DNA from: JAFLCM01 sp964510955
Lineage (GTDB): Bacteria > Planctomycetota > Phycisphaerae > Phycisphaerales > UBA1924
Reading direction: 5' to 3'
Assembly: GCA_964510955.1 (NCBI GenBank)
Contig: CAZEDW010000008.1
Coordinates: 1-64,000 of the forward strand
Length of the DNA: 64,000 bases
A model generated the notes under the pieces. The model made no database searches and was not told the origin of the DNA. It saw only the letters and a list, made by a program, of their open reading frames with translations. Made by a program: the position numbers and the translations under genes. Below, one piece after another: positions 49,278 to 56,740 of the stretch; the first letter of the stretch is position 1, and each line of letters opens with the position of its first letter.

Positions 49278-50521
49278 ACGCAACGGGACAGAGCCAACCC
49301 GACTCGCTGCTCGCAGTCAATGGTGGCGCGTGGCGGGCGCTGCTCGCCGCCGGTGCGGGGTGGATGCTCGACGGCATGGACGTCATGCTCTACGCCCTGG
49401 CGCTCGACAGCATCCGCGCCGAGTTCTCGCTCAGTTCGACTCAGGCTGGACTGGCGGCATCGTTCACCTATTTCTTCGCCGCCATCGGGGGCGGGCTGTG
49501 CGGGCTCCTGGCCGACCGCTTCGGGCGTGTCCGGATGCTGACGGTCTCGATCCTGGTCTATTCGGTGTTCACCGCCATGACCGCCACTGCGCACAGCTTC
49601 GGTGAGCTGGTGCTCTGGCGGTCGCTGGTGGGGCTGGGCATGGGCGGGGAATGGTCCGCGGGGGCCGTGCTCGTCGCAGAGACCTGGCCCGCCAGGCACC
49701 GCGGAAAGGCCATCGGCCTGATGCAATCCGGCTTTGCACTGGGATACCTGGCGGCGGCGCTGCTGGCCGGGCTGATCATCCCGCGGTGGGGCTGGCGGCC
49801 GCTCTTCGTCGTTGGCATCGTGCCGGCACTGGTGGCCTGGTGGGTGCGCTGGAGCGTGGACGAGCCGGCGGTGTGGAAGCAGCACGCGCCCGCGAACCGG
49901 GGCCTGACCGGCGCGTTGCCCATCCTGACCCGCCCGCCGTACCTGGCGAGGGCGTTGCTGGCCACCGGCTCGTGCACGGTCCTGCTCTGCGCGTATTGGG
50001 GGTTGTTCACCTGGATGCCGACTTACTTGGCGCGTCCGATCGAGCAGGGCGGGGCGGGGCTTGGACTGGCAAAGAGCACGGGCTGGATCGTGGCGACGCA
50101 GGTGGGGGCGTTCTTTGGCTACGCCTCGTTCGGGTTCATCGCGGACAGATTCGGGCGCAAGCCGACGTTTCTGACGTTTGTATTGGTGTGCGCCGCCGTG
50201 GTACCGGTCTACGGCTGGAACGCCCGCAGCGAAAACGTGCTGCTGGTGGTGAGCCCGCTGATGGGCTTCTTCGGGCACGGTTACTTCAGCGTCTTCGGCG
50301 CGATGCTGGCGGAGCTGTTCCCGTCGAGCGTGCGCGCCACGGCCCAGGGCGTGTGCTACAACGCCGGACGCGCCGCGAGCGCTCTGGCCCCGTGGAGCAT
50401 CGGGTACTTCTCCGGCAAGTTCGGCCTGGGTCCCACGCTCGGCATGACCAGCGTGCTCTACCTCATCGGAGCAGCCCTGATCCTGGGGCTGCCCGAAACG
50501 CGCGGGAAGGAGATCGAGTGA
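49274..50521 (+). CDS. MFS transporter inside the 5-oxoprolinase operon
   Basis: This protein of 415 residues has twelve predicted helices. It carries MFS motifs, including G-L-L-A-D-R-F-G-R-V-R-M between helices 2 and 3 and its repeat F-I-A-D-R-F-G-R-K-P in the second half, together with G-M-G-G-E-W-S-A-G, which is typical of the sialate/metabolite-H+ symporter group. Placement between pxpC and pxpA, with an ATGA overlap, suggests uptake of pyroglutamate; this is inferred from context, not shown. Confidence 0.88.
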   Translation: MNATGQSQPDSLLAVNGGAWRALLAAGAGWMLDGMDVMLYALALDSIRAEFSLSSTQAGLAASFTYFFAAIGGGLCGLLADRFGRVRMLTVSILVYSVFTAMTATAHSFGELVLWRSLVGLGMGGEWSAGAVLVAETWPARHRGKAIGLMQSGFALGYLAAALLAGLIIPRWGWRPLFVVGIVPALVAWWVRWSVDEPAVWKQHAPANRGLTGALPILTRPPYLARALLATGSCTVLLCAYWGLFTWMPTYLARPIEQGGAGLGLAKSTGWIVATQVGAFFGYASFGFIADRFGRKPTFLTFVLVCAAVVPVYGWNARSENVLLVVSPLMGFFGHGYFSVFGAMLAELFPSSVRATAQGVCYNAGRAASALAPWSIGYFSGKFGLGPTLGMTSVLYLIGAALILGLPETRGKEIE

Positions 50522-50543
50522 TCCCGGCAAGCGGGCCCAGGCG

Positions 50544-50677
50544 ATTCACCGCGCAGATCGCGGAGAGGCCGTCGGGCTATGGGCCTCGGTGCACAAGACC
50601 CTCGGCGTGAACACCGATACCTTTCTCTGGCTCGTCCCAGGTCTCCCTCCGAGCTCTCCGCGACCTCCGCGGTGAAT
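50544..50677. repeat. Inverted-repeat element between the MFS gene and pxpA (MITE-like)
   Basis: The two ends are nested inverted repeats. ATTCACCGCG pairs with CGCGGTGAAT and TCGCGGAGAG pairs with CTCTCCGCGA, each ten of ten, separated by unpaired CAGA/CCTC. The interior of about 86 bases has no gene. It resembles the T-C-A-C-C-G-C-G-G-A-G type repeats I recall from many planctomycete and proteobacterial genomes. It interrupts an otherwise overlapping operon. Confidence 0.6.
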
Positions 50678-50697
50678 CCCGTCTTCCAGACCGAGCT

Positions 50698-51492
50698 ATG
50701 CCCGACACTGCCCGCACCATCGACCTCAACTGCGACCTCGGCGAAGGGCTGGGCGACGACGCCGACCGGATGCTCATGGACATCGTGACGTCGGCCAACA
50801 TCGCCTGCGGGGGGCACGCAGGCGACGAGGCCACCATGCGCGCCGCGGTGCGGGCGGCTCTCTCCCGCACCGTTCCCGTCGGCATCGGCGCGCACCCCGG
50901 CTATCCGGATCGGGCCCGCTTCGGCCGCGACGAACTGGCGATGGACGCCGCCGCGCTGGAACACTCGGTGTTCCAACAGGTTTCCTCGCTGCGGCGTGTG
51001 GCGGTCGAGCTGGGTGGGACAATCGGGCACGTCAAGCCCCACGGGGCGCTGTATCACGCCTGCGCGGCCCGCGAGCCCGTCGCTCGGGCCTTCGGCGCGG
51101 CGGTGCTGCACGCGACGCCGGACGCTGTGGTCATCGGGCCATTCGCCGGCGCCGCCGGTTGCCTCGAACTGTGGCGCACGATGGGGCTCCGCGCCGTCGC
51201 CGAGGCGTTCGCCGACAGGTCGTATGAACCCGACGGAACGCTGCGGTCACGTGCGCTCGCGGGCTCGCTGGTGCCGGGCCCCGGCGCGGCCGCCGCGCAG
51301 GCCCTGTCCATCGTGCGCGACGCCCGCGTCCGCGCCGTCGACGGCTCGTGGGTGCTGACACCGGGTATCGAGACCATTTGTGTGCACGGCGACACCCCCG
51401 GCGCGGTGGCGATCGCACAGGCGGTCCGGGACACACTGGAAGCGGCGGGCTGCCGGCTGCGGTCGCTCAGGGCCACGAACTCAATCGCTTGA
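50698..51492 (+). CDS. pxpA: 5-oxoprolinase subunit A (LamB/YcsF family)
   Basis: This protein of 264 residues shows L-N-C-D-L-G-E-G-L-G-D at the start, S-A-N-I-A-C-G-G-H-A-G-D near 32, I-G-A-H-P-G-Y-P-D near 63 and H-V-K-P-H-G-A-L-Y near 110, all hallmark PxpA motifs. It hydrolyses 5-oxoproline with PxpBC. It is separated from the MFS gene by the inverted-repeat element, and its stop is 11 bases from the convergent M48 stop. Confidence 0.93.
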   Translation: MPDTARTIDLNCDLGEGLGDDADRMLMDIVTSANIACGGHAGDEATMRAAVRAALSRTVPVGIGAHPGYPDRARFGRDELAMDAAALEHSVFQQVSSLRRVAVELGGTIGHVKPHGALYHACAAREPVARAFGAAVLHATPDAVVIGPFAGAAGCLELWRTMGLRAVAEAFADRSYEPDGTLRSRALAGSLVPGPGAAAAQALSIVRDARVRAVDGSWVLTPGIETICVHGDTPGAVAIAQAVRDTLEAAGCRLRSLRATNSIA

Positions 51493-51503
51493 GGGCAGGA
51501 AGT

Positions 51504-52370
51504 TCAGCCGCCCGCTGCCTTCGGCGCCGGCGGGAGCCGCTTGAGCCGGTCAAGGTAGGGTCGGAACTCGCTCTCGTGGAAGCCGTACGCCGCCTGGTCA
51601 TCGGCCTGCTTGGCGTACTTCTTCCTGACAAACCCCGTGAGGTCCTTGATGCGCGTGTCGGGGAGGGGGTGGGTACTGGTCCACTCCGCCCCGCCGCCCT
51701 TGCCGGAGGCCTGCTTCAGGATCTGCATCACCTCGATCTGGGCCTTGGGGTTGTAGCCCGCGCGGACCATGTACCGCACGCCGAGGTGGTCGGCCTCGGT
51801 TTCCTCGCCTCGGTCGAACTTCAGCGCGTACAGGCCGCCTCCCTGCAGGATGCCGGCCTCGACGTACTGGCCGTACTGCGACCCGGCGGCGGCGCCTCCG
51901 ATCGCCGCGCCGATCTGAAGCAGTCCCTGGCGGCCCATGCGCTGGTCAACGTGCTCGGCGGTGACGTGCCCGATCTCGTGCCCCAGGACACCCGCGAGTT
52001 GGGCCTCGTTGGTCATCCGCTCCATGAGCGCCCGCGACATGAATACCTGCCCTCCGGGCAGGCTGAAGGCGTTGATCACGTCGGAGTTAAGCAAGGTGAA
52101 CTTCCAGGGAAGGTCGCGGTACTCCTTCTCGGCGCCCTGGGCGAGCTTCGTGCCGATCCGGGTGACGTAATCGCGGAGCTCCTGGTCGGGCACCTCGCCC
52201 CCGTACGCCTTCACCATTTCCGGCGCGGCGTCCATGCCCAGCTTGATCTCGTCGCTGCGCCCCAGCAGGTTGAGCTGGCGCTTCCCGGTGGCGGCGTTCT
52301 TGGTGCACGAAACCATGGCGGCGGTGCCCGCCAGAACGAGAACGGCGGCGACGTGGCGGCTGAGGCACAT
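51504..52370 (-). CDS. M48-family zinc metalloprotease, probable lipoprotein
   Basis: This protein of 288 residues has a signal with V-S-C22 as the likely lipidated Cys (a weak lipobox). The active site is H131-E-I-G-H135, with the downstream Glu ligand in E-T-E-A-D-H-L-G. This is the BepA/YfgC/LoiP-like group, which acts on outer-membrane or periplasmic substrates. AGGAG is present before the ATG, so this gene is led conventionally. Confidence 0.87.
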   Translation of the reverse strand: MCLSRHVAAVLVLAGTAAMVSCTKNAATGKRQLNLLGRSDEIKLGMDAAPEMVKAYGGEVPDQELRDYVTRIGTKLAQGAEKEYRDLPWKFTLLNSDVINAFSLPGGQVFMSRALMERMTNEAQLAGVLGHEIGHVTAEHVDQRMGRQGLLQIGAAIGGAAAGSQYGQYVEAGILQGGGLYALKFDRGEETEADHLGVRYMVRAGYNPKAQIEVMQILKQASGKGGGAEWTSTHPLPDTRIKDLTGFVRKKYAKQADDQAAYGFHESEFRPYLDRLKRLPPAPKAAGG

Positions 52371-52492
52371 GATTGGTTCTCCTTCATCGTTACCCGGCGC
52401 GGCGGGGCCCCCGCGCAACGCTCATCATCTTATCCGCGGGCGGCGTGCCGGATAGCATCTCCCCCTTGTCGATCACCACGCCGAAACCTCCG

Positions 52493-53311
52493 ATGCCGCC
52501 CGACGCCCCCGCATGGAGCACCGGCGAGCTGACGGCGAACCCGCACGCCAACCCGGACAAGCCCGAGAAGGTGCGGCGCATGTTCGGCGCCATCGCGGCG
52601 AGCTACGACCTCAACAACCGGCTGCACTCGTTCGGGCGCGACGTCGCCTGGCGGAGGCGGGCCGTACGCCTGGCCGGGGTCAGGCCGACCGACGACGTGC
52701 TCGACGTCGCATGCGGCACCGGCGACCTGACGCGGGCCTTCGCCGCGGCCAACCCGCGACGGATCGTGGGCCTTGATTTCACGCCGCAGATGCTGGACAT
52801 CGCCTGCTCCAAGAGCGGCGTCAGGCTGGGCCTGCGCTCTGGGGAAGCACCCGAAGCGCGGCGTGCCGCGGCCCCTCGGCGAGGCGAACTCGGCGGGCCA
52901 ACACCGGAGTACCTTGAGGGCGACGCGACCAACCTCCCGTTCCCTGACCGGTCGTTCGACATCGTCGCCATCGCCTTCGGCTTGCGCAACGTTGGCCAGC
53001 CGCTGCAGGCGCTGCGCGAGTTCCGGCGGGTGCTCCGCCCCGGCGGGCGCGTCGTCGTGCTGGAGTTCGGGCGCCCGCGCAACCCCCTGATCGCCTGGTG
53101 CAACGACCTGTACACCCGCCGCATCATGCCAGTCACCGCCACCATCATCAGCGGCGACCGCAGCGGCGCCTACCGCTACCTGCCCGCCAGCGTGGAATCG
53201 TTCATGCCCCCGGAGGAGCTTTCCGCGGCGATCACCGGGGCCGGGTTCGCCTCCGTCTCGTACACCCCGATGACTTTCGGCGTGTGCCTCTGCCACGTTG
53301 GAAGGTGCTGA
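52493..53311 (+). CDS. ubiE: UbiE/MenG-type methyltransferase
   Basis: This SAM-dependent methyltransferase has 272 residues. It shows Y-D-L-N-N-R-L-H-S (UbiE N-terminal motif), D-V-A-C-G-T-G-D-L (SAM loop) and F-G-L-R-N-V, the UbiE signature. It methylates demethylmenaquinone (MenG) or an ubiquinone precursor, and a menaquinone role is likelier for a planctomycete. An Arg-rich insert of about 17 residues lies between the second and third strands. An in-frame TTG at 52466 preceded at seven bases by TAGCAT could be a leaderless start, adding nine residues. Confidence 0.9.
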   Translation: MPPDAPAWSTGELTANPHANPDKPEKVRRMFGAIAASYDLNNRLHSFGRDVAWRRRAVRLAGVRPTDDVLDVACGTGDLTRAFAAANPRRIVGLDFTPQMLDIACSKSGVRLGLRSGEAPEARRAAAPRRGELGGPTPEYLEGDATNLPFPDRSFDIVAIAFGLRNVGQPLQALREFRRVLRPGGRVVVLEFGRPRNPLIAWCNDLYTRRIMPVTATIISGDRSGAYRYLPASVESFMPPEELSAAITGAGFASVSYTPMTFGVCLCHVGRC

Positions 53312-53359
53312 GACGCCTCGGCGGGCGGGGCTATGCTCCCGCGACACGCGGAGGTGCCT

Positions 53360-53836
53360 GTGTTCGACAAGGATTGGTGGGAACTCGCCAGCTACGTCGT
53401 GACGGTGGTCGGCCTGCCGTTCGCCATCGGCGTGTTCATCTGGGAGCAGCGGCGCGAGCGCCAGAACGAAGAAGAAGAGATCTATCAGAGGCTCAGCGAC
53501 GAGTACACGTCGTTCATGCGGCTGGTCCTGGAGAACGCGGACCTCGGGCTCCTGCAGCGGACCCGCGAGCTGCACCCGCTCTCGCCCGAGCAGGAAGAGC
53601 GGAAGCTCGGCATCTTCAACATCCTGATCGCGCTGTTCGAACGGGCGTTCATCCTCGTGTACGAGGACGAAATGCCTCCTCAGACCAGGCGCCTGTGGAT
53701 GTCGTGGGAGGATTACATGCGCGACTGGTGCCGGCGCCCCGACTTCCGCGCCGCATTGCCCGAGCTGCTTAAGGGCGAGGACGAGGCCTTCGCGCGCCAC
53801 ATCGCCCGGATCGCCGAGGAAGAGCGACAGTCCTAG
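53360..53836 (+). CDS. Hypothetical protein with one N-terminal membrane helix
   Basis: I do not recognise this protein. The GTG start is chosen because GGAGG is five bases upstream; an ATG at 53333 is an alternative. It has 158 residues: one transmembrane helix (V-V-T-V-V-G-L-P-F-A-I-G-V-F-I-W) then a charged helical region (Q-R-R-E-R-Q-N-E-E-E-E-I-Y-Q-R) and conserved-looking aromatic helices (F-E-R-A-F-I-L-V-Y-E-D-E-M). It lies after ubiE and before the SYLF lipoprotein. Confidence 0.65.
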   Translation: MFDKDWWELASYVVTVVGLPFAIGVFIWEQRRERQNEEEEIYQRLSDEYTSFMRLVLENADLGLLQRTRELHPLSPEQEERKLGIFNILIALFERAFILVYEDEMPPQTRRLWMSWEDYMRDWCRRPDFRAALPELLKGEDEAFARHIARIAEEERQS

Positions 53837-53890
53837 GCCACCGGCAACCGGCCCCCCGCTGGACCCGCTGGAGTCGTTCCAGCCAAACGC

Positions 53891-53907
53891 CGGTCGGCGC
53901 CCGACCG
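53891..53907. repeat. Short palindrome in the SYLF gene upstream region
   Basis: CGGTCGG and CCGACCG flank CGC. It lies near the -35 position of the SYLF promoter; the surrounding bases may belong to a dispersed repeat. Confidence 0.3.
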
Positions 53908-53924
53908 TGCGTGGCCCCAACCGG

Positions 53925-53930
53925 TACACT
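53925..53930 (+). promoter_or_regulatory. -10-like TACACT for the SYLF lipoprotein gene
   Basis: TACACT ends six bases before the ATG and no Shine-Dalgarno is present. Confidence 0.45.
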
Positions 53931-53936
53931 GCGGAT

Positions 53937-54494
53937 ATGACCAAAACATCCACCGGCCTCGTCCTGACCGCCCTTGTCGCCGCCGGCGTGACCGCCTGCT
54001 CGACGTACCGCGAGTCCGAGGGCAACCCGTCGGACGACTCCTACTTCGTGTCCCGGAGCGACAGCACCATCCGACGCTTCGAGTCCGGCGACCCTTCCAT
54101 CAGGAAGTTCCTCAACGAGTCGTACGCCTACGCCGTGTTCCCCGAGGTGACCAAGGGGGCCGCGGGGATCGGCGCGGCTCACGGCAAGGGCGGGGTGGTG
54201 TACGAGCACGGCGGCCATGTGGGCTTCGCCGAGCTTGCCCAGATCACCGTCGGCGCCCAACTGGGGGGTCAGAGCTTCAGCGAGATCGTGTTCTTCCAGA
54301 ACGCCACCGCGTTCTCCGACTTCAAGATCGGGCGCACCAAGTTCAGCGGCAATGCCTCGGCGGTGCTCGCCAAGTCGGGCAGCGCCGCGGCGGCGGACTA
54401 CCGGGAAGGGGTCGCCGTCTTCGTCATGCCCACCTCCGGCGCCATGTTCGAGGCCTCGATCGGCGGGCAGGAGTTCAAGTACCGGGCAAAGTAA
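53937..54494 (+). CDS. SYLF (YSC84-like) domain lipoprotein
   Basis: This protein of 185 residues has a lipoprotein signal ending V-T-A-C21. The SYLF domain follows: A-V-F-P-E-V-T-K-G-A-A-G-I-G-A-A-H-G-K-G-G-V-V-Y, then V-F-F-Q-N-A-T-A-F-S-D-F and G-A-M-F-E-A-S-I-G-G-Q. In eukaryotes this domain binds membrane lipids; the bacterial role is unknown. It lies before an MCE-domain gene, which suggests an envelope lipid context. Confidence 0.85.
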   Translation: MTKTSTGLVLTALVAAGVTACSTYRESEGNPSDDSYFVSRSDSTIRRFESGDPSIRKFLNESYAYAVFPEVTKGAAGIGAAHGKGGVVYEHGGHVGFAELAQITVGAQLGGQSFSEIVFFQNATAFSDFKIGRTKFSGNASAVLAKSGSAAAADYREGVAVFVMPTSGAMFEASIGGQEFKYRAK

Positions 54495-54612
54495 GGCACG
54501 GGCCCGTCCGCCAGCCCGGGCCGCTTGACCAAAGCCCGCCCAGCGATCAATCTGCCCGCCTCCCCGGCACCGGACGTGCCGCGGTCGGCTTTGGAGATCC
54601 GCGAGGTCATCG

Positions 54613-55872
54613 ATGGGGCGAGGCTCAAGAAACAACGCGTTGGCCGGCGGGCTGCTCCTGGCGGCGATCGTCGCCTCGGTAATCGCCGTGTCGCTTCTGG
54701 GCGGCCTGCTTGAAATGGTCGGCAAGACTTCGCGCACGGTGCGGTTCGCGATCACCGAGGGCGTCACCGGCTTGAAAAAAGGCTCCGAGGTGCGGATGGG
54801 CGGGCTGAAGATCGGCTCGGTAGATTCCGTCCGCCCCATCCTCGAAAACGGGAGCGTCTCAACCATCGAGGTCAAGATCAAGATCAGCGAAAAGGAGGCG
54901 CCGTTGCACCAGGGCGCCGTTGCATTCCTCGAAACCGCGCTGCTCGGCTCCGCCAGCAATCTGAACTTCATCAACCTTGGAGACCCCGCCGCACCGGCGC
55001 TTACCGAGGCCGACATCATCCCCGGTCGCCTCGCGCCGCCGGGCTTCCTCGCCGCTGCGGGTTACGGCGATGAGCAGAAACAGAAGGTCCAGACCATCAT
55101 CGACAGGGCCGAGTCCTTCATCACCAAGGCCGACGATTTCGCCGCCAAAGCCAACACCGAAGCCGACGTCTTCAAGCAGAAGCGCGAGGTCTGGTACAGC
55201 GACTTCGACGTCATGACCCGCAGCGGCAAGAAGCTGATGGAGCAGGACGTGCCCGAAATCACGGAGAAGATCAAGGCGGGCGCGACCGACGCGGGCGAGT
55301 TTTTGGCCAAAGCCAAGAAGGTCATCAACGAGAACGAGGCGTCGATCAACGAGTTCATCGCTCACGCCAGGCAGACCAGCATCGACGCCGAGGCCTTCGG
55401 CAAGAAGATCAACGACGGCGCCGACTGGTTCAAGGGCACGGTCGAACCGCTCGTCGAGGACCTTCTCTCCAAGGGACGCGACAAGGCCGTCGCGGCGCTG
55501 GACAAGGTGAACAGCCTGCTGGGCGAGCAGACGCCCGTGGTCCGCACCGCCCTGGCCAAGCTGCGCCTCAGCGCCGACCAGCTCGCCGCCACGCTCGCTG
55601 AGGTCCGACGATCTCCCTGGCGGCTCATCTACCGCCCCGACAAGCGCGACCTCGAGTTCGAGCTGCTCTACGATTCCGCCCGCGCGTACGCCCAGGCCGT
55701 CTCTGACCTGTCCAGTTCCGCCGAGGCGCTCAAGGGCCTGTCCGACGGTGGGTCGCTGAAAGCAGGCGACAAGAGCGTTCAAGAGCTTCTGAACAACCTC
55801 GACGCCTCCTTCAGGAAGTACGAGCAGGCCGAATCCGAGTTCCTGCGTCAGGTCCAGGCCAAGAGCAAGTGA
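54613..55872 (+). CDS. MCE/MlaD-family envelope protein
   Basis: This protein of 419 residues has an N-terminal transmembrane anchor (G-G-L-L-L-A-A-I-V-A-S-V-I-A-V), an MCE domain (V-R-F-A-I-T-E-G-V-T-G-L-K-K-G-S-E-V-R-M-G-G-L-K-I-G-S-V) and a long, probably coiled-coil region ending in a charged helix. MlaD rings carry phospholipids between membranes. The ATPase and permease (MlaF/MlaE) are not in the window. GAGG lies eight bases before the ATG. It is seven bases from panC. Confidence 0.88.
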   Translation: MGRGSRNNALAGGLLLAAIVASVIAVSLLGGLLEMVGKTSRTVRFAITEGVTGLKKGSEVRMGGLKIGSVDSVRPILENGSVSTIEVKIKISEKEAPLHQGAVAFLETALLGSASNLNFINLGDPAAPALTEADIIPGRLAPPGFLAAAGYGDEQKQKVQTIIDRAESFITKADDFAAKANTEADVFKQKREVWYSDFDVMTRSGKKLMEQDVPEITEKIKAGATDAGEFLAKAKKVINENEASINEFIAHARQTSIDAEAFGKKINDGADWFKGTVEPLVEDLLSKGRDKAVAALDKVNSLLGEQTPVVRTALAKLRLSADQLAATLAEVRRSPWRLIYRPDKRDLEFELLYDSARAYAQAVSDLSSSAEALKGLSDGGSLKAGDKSVQELLNNLDASFRKYEQAESEFLRQVQAKSK

Positions 55873-55879
55873 GGCCCGC

Positions 55880-56719
55880 GTGCGCGTTGTCACCCTCGGC
55901 AGCGAGCTGCGCCCGTTCCACGCCGGTGTCTTGGTGCCGACCATGGGCGCCCTGCACGACGGTCACGCGGCCCTGATCCGGCGCGCCGCCAGCCTCGCCG
56001 AACCGCGCTCGCTCCCTGTCGTCGTCACGGTGTTCGTGAACCCCACGCAGTTCATCGACCCGGGCGACCTGGCCCGATACCCGCGCACGCTCGACGCCGA
56101 CATCGAGGTCTGCCGCGCCGCGGGCGCCTCGTGCCTGTTCGCCCCTGCGGTTGAAGAGGTCTATCCCGGCGGCGACCGTGCCCTCGCCCGCGTTCCCCCG
56201 CTGCCGCCCGCCGCCGCCGAGCCGGCGCTCGAAGACGCCCACCGTCCCGGCCACTTCGCCGGTGTGTGCCAGGTCTGCCTCCGCTTGTTCGAGCTGACCC
56301 GCCCGCTCCAGGCCGTGTTCGGCGAGAAGGACTGGCAGCAGCTCGCCGTCGTGCGCGCAATGGCCGCCCGTGAGATACCCGACCTCCAGATTGTCCCGCA
56401 CCCGACGGTTCGCGAGCACGACGGTCTGGCCATGAGCAGCCGAAACGCGCTGCTTTCCCCGCAGGACAGGCGCCGCGCGCCGGCCATGGCCCGCGCCCTC
56501 GTCGAAGCGGGCCGGTTCACAGACCCCGGCGAGGCCGAGACGGCGGGACGCCGAGTGCTGCTCGCCACCCGATTGATCCCCGAATACGTCGCGGTCCGCG
56601 ACGCCCAGTCGCTGGGCCCGGTCCGGCCCGACCGCCCCGGGCGCGTCCTGGCCGCCGCGCTGTGCGGGAAGGTGCGCCTGATCGACAACGCTCCGTGGCC
56701 GGGGTTCTCGCTCGCGTAG
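55880..56719 (+). CDS. panC: Pantothenate synthetase
   Basis: This protein of 279 residues condenses D-pantoate and beta-alanine using ATP. It shows V-P-T-M-G-A-L-H-D-G-H (the HIGH motif), F-V-N-P-T-Q-F, G-E-K-D-W-Q-Q-L and the KMSKS-like M-S-S-R-N. The GTG start is close behind the MCE gene; the N-terminus is short. panB and panD are not in the window. Functional coupling with the MCE gene is not evident. Confidence 0.93.
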   Translation: MRVVTLGSELRPFHAGVLVPTMGALHDGHAALIRRAASLAEPRSLPVVVTVFVNPTQFIDPGDLARYPRTLDADIEVCRAAGASCLFAPAVEEVYPGGDRALARVPPLPPAAAEPALEDAHRPGHFAGVCQVCLRLFELTRPLQAVFGEKDWQQLAVVRAMAAREIPDLQIVPHPTVREHDGLAMSSRNALLSPQDRRRAPAMARALVEAGRFTDPGEAETAGRRVLLATRLIPEYVAVRDAQSLGPVRPDRPGRVLAAALCGKVRLIDNAPWPGFSLA

Positions 56720-56723
56720 CTCC

Positions 56724-56729
56724 TACACT
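56724..56729 (+). promoter_or_regulatory. -10-like TACACT before the MATE gene
   Basis: TACACT ends 11 bases before the TTG start, so the leader would be only a few bases. Confidence 0.35.
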
Positions 56730-56740
56730 CCCGCCCTCGA

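Noticed and set aside
53769..55019. Minus-strand frame of 416 codons over the SYLF and MCE genes
   Set aside because: It is antisense to two well-supported genes; one stretch (G-A-T-H-G-R-A-P-T) resembles translated repeat DNA, not a protein family.
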